From: CAZMRQ01 sp964568795
GTDB lineage: Bacteria > Pseudomonadota > Gammaproteobacteria > Comchoanobacterales > Comchoanobacteraceae
DNA length: 21,301 nt
Assembly: GCA_964568795.1 (NCBI GenBank)
Contig: CAZMRQ010000026.1
Coordinates: forward strand, 1 to 21,301
Direction of reading: 5' to 3'
Shown: piece after piece, positions 1-8,286 of the stretch
How the letters are laid out: each line of letters begins with the position of its first letter
How positions within the stretch are numbered: position 1 is the stretch's first letter
Made by a program: the position numbers and the translations under genes
The notes under the pieces: model-generated
Told to the model about the DNA's origin: nothing
Databases searched by the model: none
The model's input: the letters and a program-made list of their open reading frames with translations, nothing else

Positions 1-2
1 TT

Positions 3-397
3 GAGGATGAGACTGTTGATTTTATCTCATACCAAGATCGCTTGGTCCAAAAAGCCATACTCACCATCATCAGACCTTCTTATAACCACATCATTCATCC
101 ACGGTGTTATCACAGATTTGGCCCATCTGGCTGCAAGAGGGCACTTTCCTATCTCAGGAACTGTATGGATGCCAGAGACTACAGCCACATCATTCGACTT
201 GACATCAAATCCTACTATGCCTCTATTGATCACTCTATACTCATCGACCTACTGAAAAACACATTCAATGACCCCAGACTCATCCAAATGTTCAGCTCCT
301 TCATCAGGAGCCTTTATCCTCACTCCCAAAAGCTTCACTAATCCTAATAAAGGCATTCCGATTAGACTTATTTGGCAATGGAACAATGAATAAGACT
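3..397 (+). pseudogene. Reverse transcriptase relic, cut by the window edge, frameshifted and truncated
   Basis: The frame beginning at base 3 has no start inside the window and encodes a retron/group II-intron-type reverse transcriptase finger-palm segment. It shows a DRLVQKAI block, then RLDIKSYYASIDHSIL, the catalytic motif A region with its Asp. This frame stops at 341 shortly after a run of normal RT residues (FSSFIRS). The continuation appears in frame 1: from about 301 it reads TPKSFTNPNKGIP, matching the GIP motif that follows motif A in these enzymes. It then degenerates and ends at a TAA at 391-393. The YADD motif is absent. I infer a frameshift near 300-320 plus loss of the C-terminal half. 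It is probably the remains of a mobile retroelement. RT identity is clear; subgroup is not. Confidence 0.75.
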
Positions 398-555
398 TTT
401 TCTTACTATAAATCATTAGAATATTTGACCCAACAGCTTACTGTGTCCATAATTCCTCCTCAGTGGGTGAATATTGGCTTTGCACTGCACTTATTTAGCA
501 TCAGGAACTTGCATCTGCTATCACCTTTGTGCTTTAGCGATTAGGGACGTCTCTC
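398..555. other. Gap between RT relic and tadA, no recognisable gene
   Basis: An open frame with ATG at 386 runs to a TAG at 541-543 (52 codons), extending an upstream open stretch in the same frame. Its product has no motif that I recognise and no clear ribosome binding site. It may be further debris of the retroelement. Nothing else is supported here before the promoter at 556. Confidence 0.3.
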
Positions 556-583
556 TTGACAATACTCTAAGCACAATTAGAAT
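556..583 (+). promoter_or_regulatory. Sigma-70-type promoter for tadA
   Basis: A perfect -35 TTGACA at 556-561 is followed by a 16-base spacer and TAGAAT (5 of 6 consensus) at 578-583. Transcription would start near 590, almost directly at the Shine-Dalgarno GAGGG (594-598) of the GTG-started gene at 605, leaving a very short leader. It probably drives both tadA and the peptidase gene 6 bases downstream. Confidence 0.65.
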
Positions 584-604
584 GGATGTATTTGAGGGTA
601 TTCC

Positions 605-1066
605 GTGCAATCAACAATACGATTTCTCAATCACTGTTGCCAATTAGCCCACACTGCATTTGAAAAAAATGAAGTTCCAGTTGGCGCACTAATCGTTCAT
701 GGCAATGAGATCATTAGCGAAGCACACAATAGCAGTTTATCGCACTGTGACCCCACTGCTCACGCTGAAATAGTAGCTATACGCCAAGCCTCAAAAAAAC
801 TTAACACACCCAAACTTCACCAGTGTGATTTATACACATCGCTTGAACCATGCCTCATGTGTTATCAAGCCTGTAAATCTGCCCGGATCAAACGCATATA
901 CTTCATGCAATCAGACCCTGATTTTGGTGTATTTAGCCGACATCATCACTTGGCACTCGAACATTCTTCCACTCATAAAATAAGTGGCTACGGTCCTTAC
1001 CCCCAATGCACCCCGGTACCACCACTGAAAAGTTTTTTTCAACAGAAACGTAAAAATCAGGAATAA
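605..1066 (+). CDS. tadA: TadA-like nucleoside/tRNA adenosine deaminase
   Basis: 153 residues of the zinc-dependent cytidine deaminase-like fold. The signatures are PVGA at 25-28, HAE at 53-55 (zinc His and proton-shuttle Glu) and PCLMC at 82-86 (two zinc Cys). In bacteria this family is chiefly TadA, which converts A34 to inosine in tRNA-Arg(ACG). The DPTAHAEI block matches TadA well, but the zinc motif EPCLMCYQA differs from the usual EPC(V/P/T)MCAGA, and the C-terminal third, rich in His and Pro, is unlike E. coli TadA. Another nucleoside deaminase is therefore possible. The start is GTG at 605, chosen for GAGGG six bases upstream and the strong promoter before it. The next gene begins 6 bases after its stop, so they are likely cotranscribed. 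Confidence 0.78.
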   Translation: MQSTIRFLNHCCQLAHTAFEKNEVPVGALIVHGNEIISEAHNSSLSHCDPTAHAEIVAIRQASKKLNTPKLHQCDLYTSLEPCLMCYQACKSARIKRIYFMQSDPDFGVFSRHHHLALEHSSTHKISGYGPYPQCTPVPPLKSFFQQKRKNQE

Positions 1067-1072
1067 TGTGAA

Positions 1073-2179
1073 ATGAAGTTAACTGGAAACAAACACTATT
1101 CACACATCAGATGTTTTATACTATTTTACTTCAGCCTAGTCTTTCTTTGCTCACCTTCTTGCTACAGCCACTACTCTTATGCTACTGATAACGCTCACTA
1201 TAATCAGCATTATGCCATGATCCCAGCGAGTATAGAAAAAACAATTACTGCCTGGCTTGCCTGGAATATTCTTGGGCCAGACCACACCTATGAAACAACC
1301 CTACTCTCTTGCTCTGACAACCAACTCTCTCTTCAGTTCTCTTTCGACCCAACACTTGAAATAAAAGACATCAAAAAAATTATAGCGCCCTATAACCGAA
1401 CAAACCAATCTCTGACACTTGTACCAAACAGCTTGGCCGAACCGTATCACCCTCGCTGGCTTATTGAAGACTCAATCCAACATTACAGCCAACCATTATC
1501 ACCTTGGATATTTGCTGACAAAATATCAACTGTCTCATTGGAAGATCTTGCTCACAGCATTGATTGGAAAGGAATTCCTCTACAAACCCGCTTGCAAAAA
1601 ATGCCTCATTGCCAAGTCGTTGCTATTCACAAGTCGCTGCCTTTAAAACAAATTCTTCCACTAGCACTGCAACAATCCAATAACCTAGTCATGGATAGCT
1701 TATGGTTAAAGATAGCTGAAAGAATAGCGCAAAAACCTATTTCAAATTGGGCACAAGCCAGTCACATCATTCAAAATTGGCTAAAAGAGCATTATCCTAA
1801 AGTCGCACACAACGCCTATTTGCAAGATGGGTCTGGGTTATCCCGAATGAACCTTATCACTGCCCAAGCTATGTTGACTGTTCTCCACGAGATCAGACGA
1901 GATAATGATTTCTATTCATGGTTAATGGCATCACTGCCCATTGCTGGAACAAGCGGCACAATGAAAGCACGCTTTCTGAATGTAGCACACCCACCTATTA
2001 TTGCTAAAACAGGTGGGATGACAGGCATTCGAACACTCGCAGGCTGGATAGTCACATCAACCGGCCCACAACCCTTTGTCTGGCTAGAATCATTTATCGA
2101 TGAGTACACTGATGACGAAAAGATATTTCATTTAATAAGCCAGAATAGTGACAACCTATCGAACAGTGAGATTTCGTAA
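1073..2179 (+). CDS. dacB: Compact PBP4-type D-alanyl-D-alanine carboxypeptidase/endopeptidase (S13)
   Basis: 368 residues with an N-terminal hydrophobic export segment (about 13-37) and all three serine D,D-peptidase motifs. These are SIEK at 53-56 (nucleophile S53 in a PASxxK block), SNN at 202-204 and KTG at 312-314, plus the DGSGLSR element (252-258) typical of family S13. It would trim or cleave peptidoglycan stem peptides in the periplasm. E. coli PBP4 is 477 residues. The SxN-to-KTG spacing here (110) equals E. coli's (111), but SxxK-to-SxN is 149 against 244, so the extra domains inserted there are largely reduced. The start ATG lies 6 bases after the deaminase stop, with AGGA at 1059-1062. 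Family certain; exact symbol inferred. Confidence 0.87.
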   Translation: MKLTGNKHYSHIRCFILFYFSLVFLCSPSCYSHYSYATDNAHYNQHYAMIPASIEKTITAWLAWNILGPDHTYETTLLSCSDNQLSLQFSFDPTLEIKDIKKIIAPYNRTNQSLTLVPNSLAEPYHPRWLIEDSIQHYSQPLSPWIFADKISTVSLEDLAHSIDWKGIPLQTRLQKMPHCQVVAIHKSLPLKQILPLALQQSNNLVMDSLWLKIAERIAQKPISNWAQASHIIQNWLKEHYPKVAHNAYLQDGSGLSRMNLITAQAMLTVLHEIRRDNDFYSWLMASLPIAGTSGTMKARFLNVAHPPIIAKTGGMTGIRTLAGWIVTSTGPQPFVWLESFIDEYTDDEKIFHLISQNSDNLSNSEIS

Positions 2180-2245
2180 ATAACAAAGCCTATTTTCATC
2201 GAAATGCTTATGAGCTCAAATCAGCATCTTTACTTCTGCGTTGAT

Positions 2246-2251
2246 TATAAT
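2246..2251 (+). promoter_or_regulatory. Possible -10 element upstream of mutS
   Basis: A perfect TATAAT lies 27-32 bases before the candidate mutS start at 2278. I see no good -35 at 16-18 bases upstream (AGCATC at 17), so this is only a weak promoter call. Confidence 0.35.
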
Positions 2252-2277
2252 CGACACACAATTTAGAAATTTCACTG

Positions 2278-4863
2278 TTGACAGCTATGACTGATGTCGA
2301 GATAATAGCACAAGTCAACATGGCCGGATCAATGACACAGCACACACCAATGATACAGCACTACCTGGATGTCAAACAGCAGCATCCACAAGGGCTCCTG
2401 TTCTATCGACTTGGCGACTTTTTTGAGCTTTTCTTCCAAGACGCAGTCCTTGCCAGTCAACTCCTAAACTTGACTTTAACTAAACGCGGCGAAAAGAATG
2501 GAGAACCTATCCCCATGGCAGGGATTCCACACCACAGTGCTGATAACTACCTGGCACGACTTGTCAAACTTGGCAAGACTGTAGTCATCTGCGATCAAGT
2601 ATCTGAAGCCCTTCCTGGATCCCCTCCTAAAAGAGAAGTAACAAAAATTATTACTCCTGGAACGCTGACTGACGAAGTACTTCTCGATACTCAACAACAA
2701 TCTCTTCTATGTGCAATTCATTTTTCTGGACCGGCACACCGCAGAATATATAGCATTGGTCATGTGGAATTATCCAGTGGCCGTTTTGCTGTCTCACAAT
2801 GCACTCACATTGATCAGGTGATTGACGAATGCACAAGGCTAAGGCCTAGCGAAATGCTCATCAACGAAGATCTCTCTGAGGAGGCTATACAAACATTACG
2901 CCAATTTTATCCCAGCCTCACTAAAAGACCTGTCTGGGAGTTCTCCCCTGAAAGCAGCAGACGTCTTCTCACCCAGCAATTTTGTGTCAATGATTTACAT
3001 GCCTATGGAATCGAAGATAAACCACTCCTACAAGGTGTTGCAGGCGCATTGCTTCACTATATTAAAATAACAAAAAACGGCTCACTTCAACATATTAATC
3101 AAGTACGTATAGAACATCTAAGTGATGCTATACACCTTGATAAGAACACACGCACTCATCTTGACATCACACCTCAAGACAGTGACTCACCTTATACCTT
3201 GTTTGGCATTTTCCCTAAATCATCTACACCCATGGGCTCAAGGCTTCTCTCTCGCTGGCTAAGCAGGCCTCTGAGAGACCATCAACAAATTCAGCAACGC
3301 CTCGACGCTTTACATTGGCTAAAAAAACCATTGAATACGCTTAAACCATTGCTTGGGCATGTCGGTGACCTTGAAAGGATATGTGCACGCATAGGGACGT
3401 CTAGTGCTCGACCGCGTGATCTCATTCAGCTCAAATCAGCGCTTAGCATCATCCCTGATTTATCAACACAGCTTAATCACGGAACAGGCCTAATAAATCA
3501 ATGCAGCCAATACATCAACCCACAACCCGAATGTCACGAACTCATACAGCATAGCATTGTTGATGAACCCCCTGCTCACACCCGTGATGGTGGATTTATT
3601 AAACGCGGATATGACTCTGAGCTAGATGAGTACCGTGATTGCCTTGAGAATAATCACGCTATTCTCACTGAGATTGAAACAAGAGAGATGCAGGAGCATG
3701 GGCTAAGCAGTCTGAAAGTACGCTATAACAAAGTTCACGGTTTTTATATTGAACTAAGCAGACATCAAGCTGAAAAAGCACCTGAACATTATATCCGCAG
3801 ACAAACACTTAAAAACGTTGAAAGATTCACTATTGCTGAACTGAAAAATTATGAAGAAAAAGTTTTAAGTGCCCAAAGCAAATCACTTGCCAGAGAAAAA
3901 CACTTATACCAACAAATCTGTGACACTATAATTAAGCATATACAGAACCTCAGTAAGTTATCACAAGCATTAGCAGTCATTGACACATTGCTAATTCTTA
4001 CAGAGCATTCATCTCAACAGAATTATTGTCAACCTGCATTCTGTTCAGAAAAAGTTATTCAAATCGAACAGGGACGTCATCCAGTCATTGAAAAACATGT
4101 TGAGCATTTTGAGCCGAATGACACACACTTTGACTCAAGACAAAGTCTCATGTGCATCACAGGACCAAATATGGGGGGGAAATCCACCTATATGAGACAG
4201 TGCGCACTCATCACTATCTTGGCACACATCGGCAGCCATGTGCCTGCCAAAAAGGCTCTGTTTGGCCCAATTGACAGAATATTTACCCGCATTGGCTCAG
4301 GAGATGATCTAGCTGGCGGACGCTCAACATTCATGGTTGAAATGTGTGAAACGGCTCATATCCTTCATCATGCAACCTCTGAAAGCCTGGTTCTACTTGA
4401 TGAGATAGGCAGAGGAACAAGCACCTATGATGGCTTAGCTCTTGCATACGCAACGGCCAATCATTTGCTGTCAATCAATCGATCTTTTGTTCTCTTTGCC
4501 ACACACTACTTTGAGCTCACACAAATGAGTGATGAAATCAGTACAGCAAGCAATTACCATGTAGCTGTTAAAGAGCAACATGACAAACTTATCTTCCTCC
4601 ATCAAGTCAAACCTGGCGCCCTTGATCGAAGCTACGGCATTCAAGTAGCAAAATTAGCTGGTCTACCTGAATCTGCTATAATAACAGCGCAAACCTATCA
4701 GCATCGAATTAACCAACCATCTGGGGTGAATACCACAACCACGCCTCATCCTGTTATTGAAGAGCTTCAACACATCGACCCTGACAACATGAATCCGCGT
4801 GACGCACAAAGTACGCTGTATCAATTGAAAGCACTTATCACTCAAGAAGCAGAACAAAGTTAA
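2278..4863 (+). CDS. mutS: DNA mismatch repair ATPase MutS
   Basis: Full-length MutS (861 residues from the TTG at 2278; E. coli has 853). The mismatch-sensing F-x-E motif sits in GDFFELF (F48, E50 in this numbering). The C-terminal ABC-type ATPase has Walker A GPNMGGKS at 629-636, the signature/Walker B block DEIGRGTSTYDG and the ATHYFEL switch His. It recognises base mismatches and recruits MutL. The start is uncertain. TTG 2278 and ATGs at 2287, 2320 and 2332 are in frame, none with a strong Shine-Dalgarno. E. coli MutS begins a few residues before the HTPM motif, which favours 2320 or 2332. The stop overlaps the end of tsaB on the other strand by 4 bases. Confidence 0.97.
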   Translation: MTAMTDVEIIAQVNMAGSMTQHTPMIQHYLDVKQQHPQGLLFYRLGDFFELFFQDAVLASQLLNLTLTKRGEKNGEPIPMAGIPHHSADNYLARLVKLGKTVVICDQVSEALPGSPPKREVTKIITPGTLTDEVLLDTQQQSLLCAIHFSGPAHRRIYSIGHVELSSGRFAVSQCTHIDQVIDECTRLRPSEMLINEDLSEEAIQTLRQFYPSLTKRPVWEFSPESSRRLLTQQFCVNDLHAYGIEDKPLLQGVAGALLHYIKITKNGSLQHINQVRIEHLSDAIHLDKNTRTHLDITPQDSDSPYTLFGIFPKSSTPMGSRLLSRWLSRPLRDHQQIQQRLDALHWLKKPLNTLKPLLGHVGDLERICARIGTSSARPRDLIQLKSALSIIPDLSTQLNHGTGLINQCSQYINPQPECHELIQHSIVDEPPAHTRDGGFIKRGYDSELDEYRDCLENNHAILTEIETREMQEHGLSSLKVRYNKVHGFYIELSRHQAEKAPEHYIRRQTLKNVERFTIAELKNYEEKVLSAQSKSLAREKHLYQQICDTIIKHIQNLSKLSQALAVIDTLLILTEHSSQQNYCQPAFCSEKVIQIEQGRHPVIEKHVEHFEPNDTHFDSRQSLMCITGPNMGGKSTYMRQCALITILAHIGSHVPAKKALFGPIDRIFTRIGSGDDLAGGRSTFMVEMCETAHILHHATSESLVLLDEIGRGTSTYDGLALAYATANHLLSINRSFVLFATHYFELTQMSDEISTASNYHVAVKEQHDKLIFLHQVKPGALDRSYGIQVAKLAGLPESAIITAQTYQHRINQPSGVNTTTTPHPVIEELQHIDPDNMNPRDAQSTLYQLKALITQEAEQS

Positions 4864-5405
4864 ACAGGGGATCTTAGATAAACAGGGTCAGCCTGTAAAC
4901 TGAATAAGTTTAACAGATTGAATTTCAGGCAATGCAGATATAAATCGCCCATCAACATAGCAGCACGTTCTGAAGGAAAATGGAACTCAGGGCAAGGCCC
5001 TTTCGACAGTGTGGCAGACTCAATACATTTGACTGCATCTTCCTGCCATAAATACACCGCAGTAGCAAAATGCTTAGAGTCAACTGGCCACGAAACTTCC
5101 CATTGGCCTGCGCCCTTTTGAATGAATACCCAAAATGACAACAACAAACCTTTATTGACCCCATATAAATTTTTACCCGCAGCCATCGAGCATCCCGCTG
5201 CAAAAGCACACCCCACTCGCGTTGATGTTAATCGACCTGGACCTATATTAACTAACATAACTGTCGCATCTCTAATCTTTTCAGGCTGATGTTGACACGT
5301 ATTTAATAGAGAAAAATCAGGAGAATGGCCATGAAATGATCTAAGGGAGTCTCCATCCTGCCAAGCAACAGACTGGACAACATCACTGGTATCTATTGCA
5401 ATCAT
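4860..5405 (-). CDS. tsaB: Divergent TsaB (YeaZ), tRNA t6A-synthesis subunit
   Basis: 181 residues with the ASKHA-fold opening AIDTS (3-7) and the loop GPGRLTSTRVG (55-65), equivalent to the GPGSFTGxRxG signature of TsaB. TsaB has no catalysis of its own. It scaffolds TsaD, TsaE and TsaC in making threonylcarbamoyl-A37 of ANN-decoding tRNAs. It is about 50 residues shorter than E. coli TsaB (231), and the normally invariant SFTG is changed to RLTS, so it is quite derived. Its ATG overlaps the stop of the upstream lipoprotein gene (ATGA), indicating translational coupling. It converges on mutS with a 4-base overlap. Identification rests on the first 70 residues; the remainder is weakly conserved. 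Confidence 0.75.
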   Translation of the reverse strand: MIAIDTSDVVQSVAWQDGDSLRSFHGHSPDFSLLNTCQHQPEKIRDATVMLVNIGPGRLTSTRVGCAFAAGCSMAAGKNLYGVNKGLLLSFWVFIQKGAGQWEVSWPVDSKHFATAVYLWQEDAVKCIESATLSKGPCPEFHFPSERAAMLMGDLYLHCLKFNLLNLFSLQADPVYLRSPV

Positions 5406-5932
5406 GGCCTACTCTTTATTCTAACACGCGCAGAAGACAATGCTGCCAGGCCATTTGTATGAAAGCCATTATACAAGAAACCCTCGTGCCAAAGCGAATT
5501 AAAAGGAATAGTGACTGTAGTAGCGAGATGGCTAGTTGCAGCACAATCGATATGCAGACCTCCATCACGATAACACAGCTTTAATAAGCAATATTCTTTC
5601 CCTTCAACAACAGTCAACAAAACAGTGCGGCATTGCAAGTTTGATACAGTGAGATTGTGTGGCAAAAAAGCTCTGATTTTTTTACTCGGAAAAGCACGGC
5701 AATAACCCCCTTCTAAGGCAACATCAATCTGATCAGGAGAAGTAACATCATAACTGCTCGTTTTCTGCTCACACTCAAGCATTTGATCAGAAAGATCACT
5801 CAGCTCTGATTGAAGTTGAGCAGGGAATTGCTTCCATTGATCTACTGAAACATCCAATCTATAAGCTGTCATATATTGACACCCCGAAAGGAAAAATGAA
5901 AAACCCAGAAATAAACACATATACACATTCAT
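5402..5932 (-). CDS. Predicted lipoprotein of unknown function
   Basis: From ATG 5932 the 176-residue product starts with a short signal segment ending in the lipobox LSGC at residues 15-18, followed by QYMT. This predicts a lipid-anchored envelope protein. A longer frame reaches back to 6004, but its extra 24 residues would put a Phe-rich run before the signal peptide, so 5932 is preferred. The mature part contains five further Cys (in LECEQ, GGYCRAF, LQCRT, EYCLLKLCYR and IDCAA among others), enough for disulfides in the periplasm. I recognise no family. It is coupled to tsaB by an ATGA overlap and follows another unknown gene 62 bases upstream. Confidence 0.7.
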   Translation of the reverse strand: MNVYMCLFLGFSFFLSGCQYMTAYRLDVSVDQWKQFPAQLQSELSDLSDQMLECEQKTSSYDVTSPDQIDVALEGGYCRAFPSKKIRAFLPHNLTVSNLQCRTVLLTVVEGKEYCLLKLCYRDGGLHIDCAATSHLATTVTIPFNSLWHEGFLYNGFHTNGLAALSSARVRIKSRP

Positions 5933-5994
5933 GAGTTCATCATAATAGAAAAAAAAGAAAAAGCAAAATAAACTTTTTCTAGGCAACTCTAACC

Positions 5995-6951
5995 TTAATG
6001 ACAACTTAATTGGAGAGTAGAATTTCCTGCTATATCTTGCTCAAGATTCCGCAAAACAACATCTGTCATTTGGAGGTGTATGCTTGCCTTCTGAAAATAC
6101 TCTAATGCTTGCTCGTTTTGTCCATCATGTTTGCAGACACGAATAATCTCCCGCAAAGCATCAAACACAAAATTATTATCAGATCTATTTTCACAATCAT
6201 TTATACAATTATTCATCTCAGCAAGCAAAGAAAATGCTTGATCGTGTTTCTCTAAATGTGCACTTGACAATGCATGCACTTTTAATAGAGAAACATGAAT
6301 ATCTAAAGACATCTTTTGTTTATGACTATCTATAAATGACTTAATAATTTGATTGATCACTCCATAAGAACCACAGCGATACAGCGATTGCATCCAACCA
6401 TCAAAAATCGACATGGCAGTTTGGAAATAATGTGCACTCCTGCAATACTGATCGACATATCGAAAAAGCTCACGAAAAATCCTCTGTTCCTCTTGTTGAC
6501 TGGATCTTCCTGAGATCTTTGCCATTGTAAATTTGACCTGGATATACAAATTTTTATCTTCAATTTTATAATCATGGAATAAATTCATTGCTCCTTCGAG
6601 TGATTCCAGCAACAACTGCGGAGCACAAATAGTCATGAGATCATCATGCACATCTATCATTTGACTGATTATTATGATCAAAAAATCACTTGACGTTATC
6701 TGCTGTGAAACTTGCGGATCTTGATGACATTCGCCAATGAACGCATCGATAACATCAAGCCAATTGTCGCTTGATTCTCGAAAAACTGAAAGCATAGAGT
6801 GAAAACGAAGTCCGCAAAAATGGTTGACACGAATACGTTCGATATGATCCCTCAGCAAGTGAATAACTCTGTCCTTCATTAATTCAACAACGGATTCCTT
6901 ATCGGTTATTTTTTGGGTGTTTTCTTGAAAGAAATCTGATCTATTATACAT
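5995..6951 (-). CDS. Hypothetical helical, TPR-like protein
   Basis: 318 residues, no signal peptide or membrane segment. The sequence looks almost entirely alpha-helical. The second half has repeat-like helices (for example the segments around SSAHLEKHDQAFSLLAEM and GQNEQALEYFQKA) that resemble tetratricopeptide-type pairs, suggesting a protein-protein interaction scaffold. No catalytic motif is visible and I cannot name a family. The start ATG at 6951 has no convincing Shine-Dalgarno. It is divergent from the malic enzyme gene across an AT-rich 179-base spacer and probably heads the cluster with the lipoprotein and tsaB. A cytosolic scaffold or a secreted effector would both fit; neither is demonstrated. 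Confidence 0.6.
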   Translation of the reverse strand: MYNRSDFFQENTQKITDKESVVELMKDRVIHLLRDHIERIRVNHFCGLRFHSMLSVFRESSDNWLDVIDAFIGECHQDPQVSQQITSSDFLIIIISQMIDVHDDLMTICAPQLLLESLEGAMNLFHDYKIEDKNLYIQVKFTMAKISGRSSQQEEQRIFRELFRYVDQYCRSAHYFQTAMSIFDGWMQSLYRCGSYGVINQIIKSFIDSHKQKMSLDIHVSLLKVHALSSAHLEKHDQAFSLLAEMNNCINDCENRSDNNFVFDALREIIRVCKHDGQNEQALEYFQKASIHLQMTDVVLRNLEQDIAGNSTLQLSCH

Positions 6952-7130
6952 ATATTTTCATACTTATTTTTGACCAATATACCTTAATATAACCCCTGCG
7001 TCACTACTACACAGCTATTTTTATACTTTTTGCATCACAACTCCCCCCAGATAGCTATTATTTTAAAGAAGTTGCAGAAAAACTCATTCAGAGTTATGCT
7101 TAAATAGCTAAAATTACCTTGGAAGAAAGC

Positions 7131-8285
7131 ATGGATAAATATTTCAGAGAAAAAGCTCTGCAATATCACAAAGAAAAACCTACCGGCAAACTTGCCACCC
7201 TTGTCACAAAACCACTGCTATCAAAAGAGAATCTTTCCTTAGCATATACCCCTGGTGTCGGAGCCTGTGTCGAAGAGATTCAGAAAGACCCCGATGCTGC
7301 CTACCTCTATACCAATATATCACACACCTGTGCTATCATAACAAACGCCACTGCCGTTTTAGGCTATGGACAAACATCACCGCGCGCTGCCAAACCTGTC
7401 ATGGAAGGAAAAGCGGCTATTATAAAACACATCACTAACTGCGATGCAGTTGATCTGGTCATCGATGAAAGAAACCCTGATCAATTCATCGAATGCATTT
7501 GTAAAATTGCACCGTCATTTGGAGCAATCATGCTTGAGGACATAAAAGCACCCGACTGCTTTTATATTGAAGAAAAACTACACGACAGGTGTCCTGTCCC
7601 ATTTTTTCATGACGACCAACATGGCACAGCCATCGTAGTTGCTGCTGCACTGATCAATGCTATACAAGTCCAACAACTTGAGATAAATTCAAGCAAAGTC
7701 TGTATTCTGGGTGCAGGAGCTGCTGGCTATGCCATATACCAACTGCTGACAACTATTGGTTTCAGCAAAAAACAAATTATTGCCATTGACAGCCAAGGCC
7801 CCCTAATAAGCGAAAGAGAAAACCAGTCTATATACAAACGAAGACTCATTAATACAAGCTTTTCAGGAAGCACATCTGATGCTATCAAGCAAAGTCATAT
7901 TATAATAGGCGTAGCTAAGGGCGACATAATAGATCAAGAGACCCTTCTTGCTATGCCACAAAACAGCATTATATTTGCTTTATCAAATCCAGTTCCTGAA
8001 ATAGATCCTCAATCTGTAGCTCAATGGCGCCCTGATATTCTCATAGCTACGGGCCGTTCGGACTACCCCAATCAAGTCAATAATATCTTAGTATTCCCCT
8101 ACCTCATTCAAGCCATGTTGTCAGCACGATCTGGAAGACTAAATGATAAATTAAAAGCCCGCATATCAAGATACATCGCTAGCCTGGTTCAAGCAAAAAA
8201 AGACAGAATACTGCCTGATTCCTTTGACTCTAGATTACGAGAAATTGTCACAATAATACAAACTAGCGAGCTCATCACTTGCTAG
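7131..8285 (+). CDS. Malic enzyme, short form (malate to pyruvate + CO2)
   Basis: 384 residues from ATG 7131. This start is preferred over TTG 7119 because GGAAGA stands just ahead of it. Family landmarks are SLAYTPGVG (catalytic Tyr39), the PVMEGKA block with Lys94, LEDI (136-138), FHDDQHGTAI (metal Asp161/162) and the Rossmann loop GAGAAG (194-199). It oxidatively decarboxylates malate with NAD(P)+, feeding pyruvate and reducing power. There is no phosphotransacetylase-like C-terminal domain, unlike E. coli MaeB, so it resembles the short enzymes. Odd point: the usual GTAVLGLGxIG segment reads ATAVLGYGQTS at about 73-83. Its 3' end faces the minus-strand RNA described next. The NAD versus NADP preference cannot be judged. 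Confidence 0.92.
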   Translation: MDKYFREKALQYHKEKPTGKLATLVTKPLLSKENLSLAYTPGVGACVEEIQKDPDAAYLYTNISHTCAIITNATAVLGYGQTSPRAAKPVMEGKAAIIKHITNCDAVDLVIDERNPDQFIECICKIAPSFGAIMLEDIKAPDCFYIEEKLHDRCPVPFFHDDQHGTAIVVAAALINAIQVQQLEINSSKVCILGAGAAGYAIYQLLTTIGFSKKQIIAIDSQGPLISERENQSIYKRRLINTSFSGSTSDAIKQSHIIIGVAKGDIIDQETLLAMPQNSIIFALSNPVPEIDPQSVAQWRPDILIATGRSDYPNQVNNILVFPYLIQAMLSARSGRLNDKLKARISRYIASLVQAKKDRILPDSFDSRLREIVTIIQTSELITC

Positions 8286-8286
8286 T
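8251..8286 (-). terminator. Weak terminator-like hairpin at the sRNA 3' side
   Basis: ACTAGC (8286-8281) and GCTAGT (8267-8262) can pair around a 13-base loop and are followed by the T-rich TTGTATTATT on the minus strand. It lies inside the last codons of the malic enzyme gene. The stem is short and the T tract is interrupted, so this is a tentative end for the small RNA. The same repeat could act weakly on the plus strand. Confidence 0.3.

Noticed and set aside
1..255. Frame-1 84-residue open frame at the left edge
   Set aside because: It lies over the reverse transcriptase coding frame, whose motifs are clear in frame 3; only its late part (after about 301) matters, as the shifted continuation.
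5396..5584. 62-codon plus-strand frame over the lipoprotein gene
   Set aside because: Opposite strand of a gene with signal peptide, lipobox and coupling to tsaB; no ribosome site.
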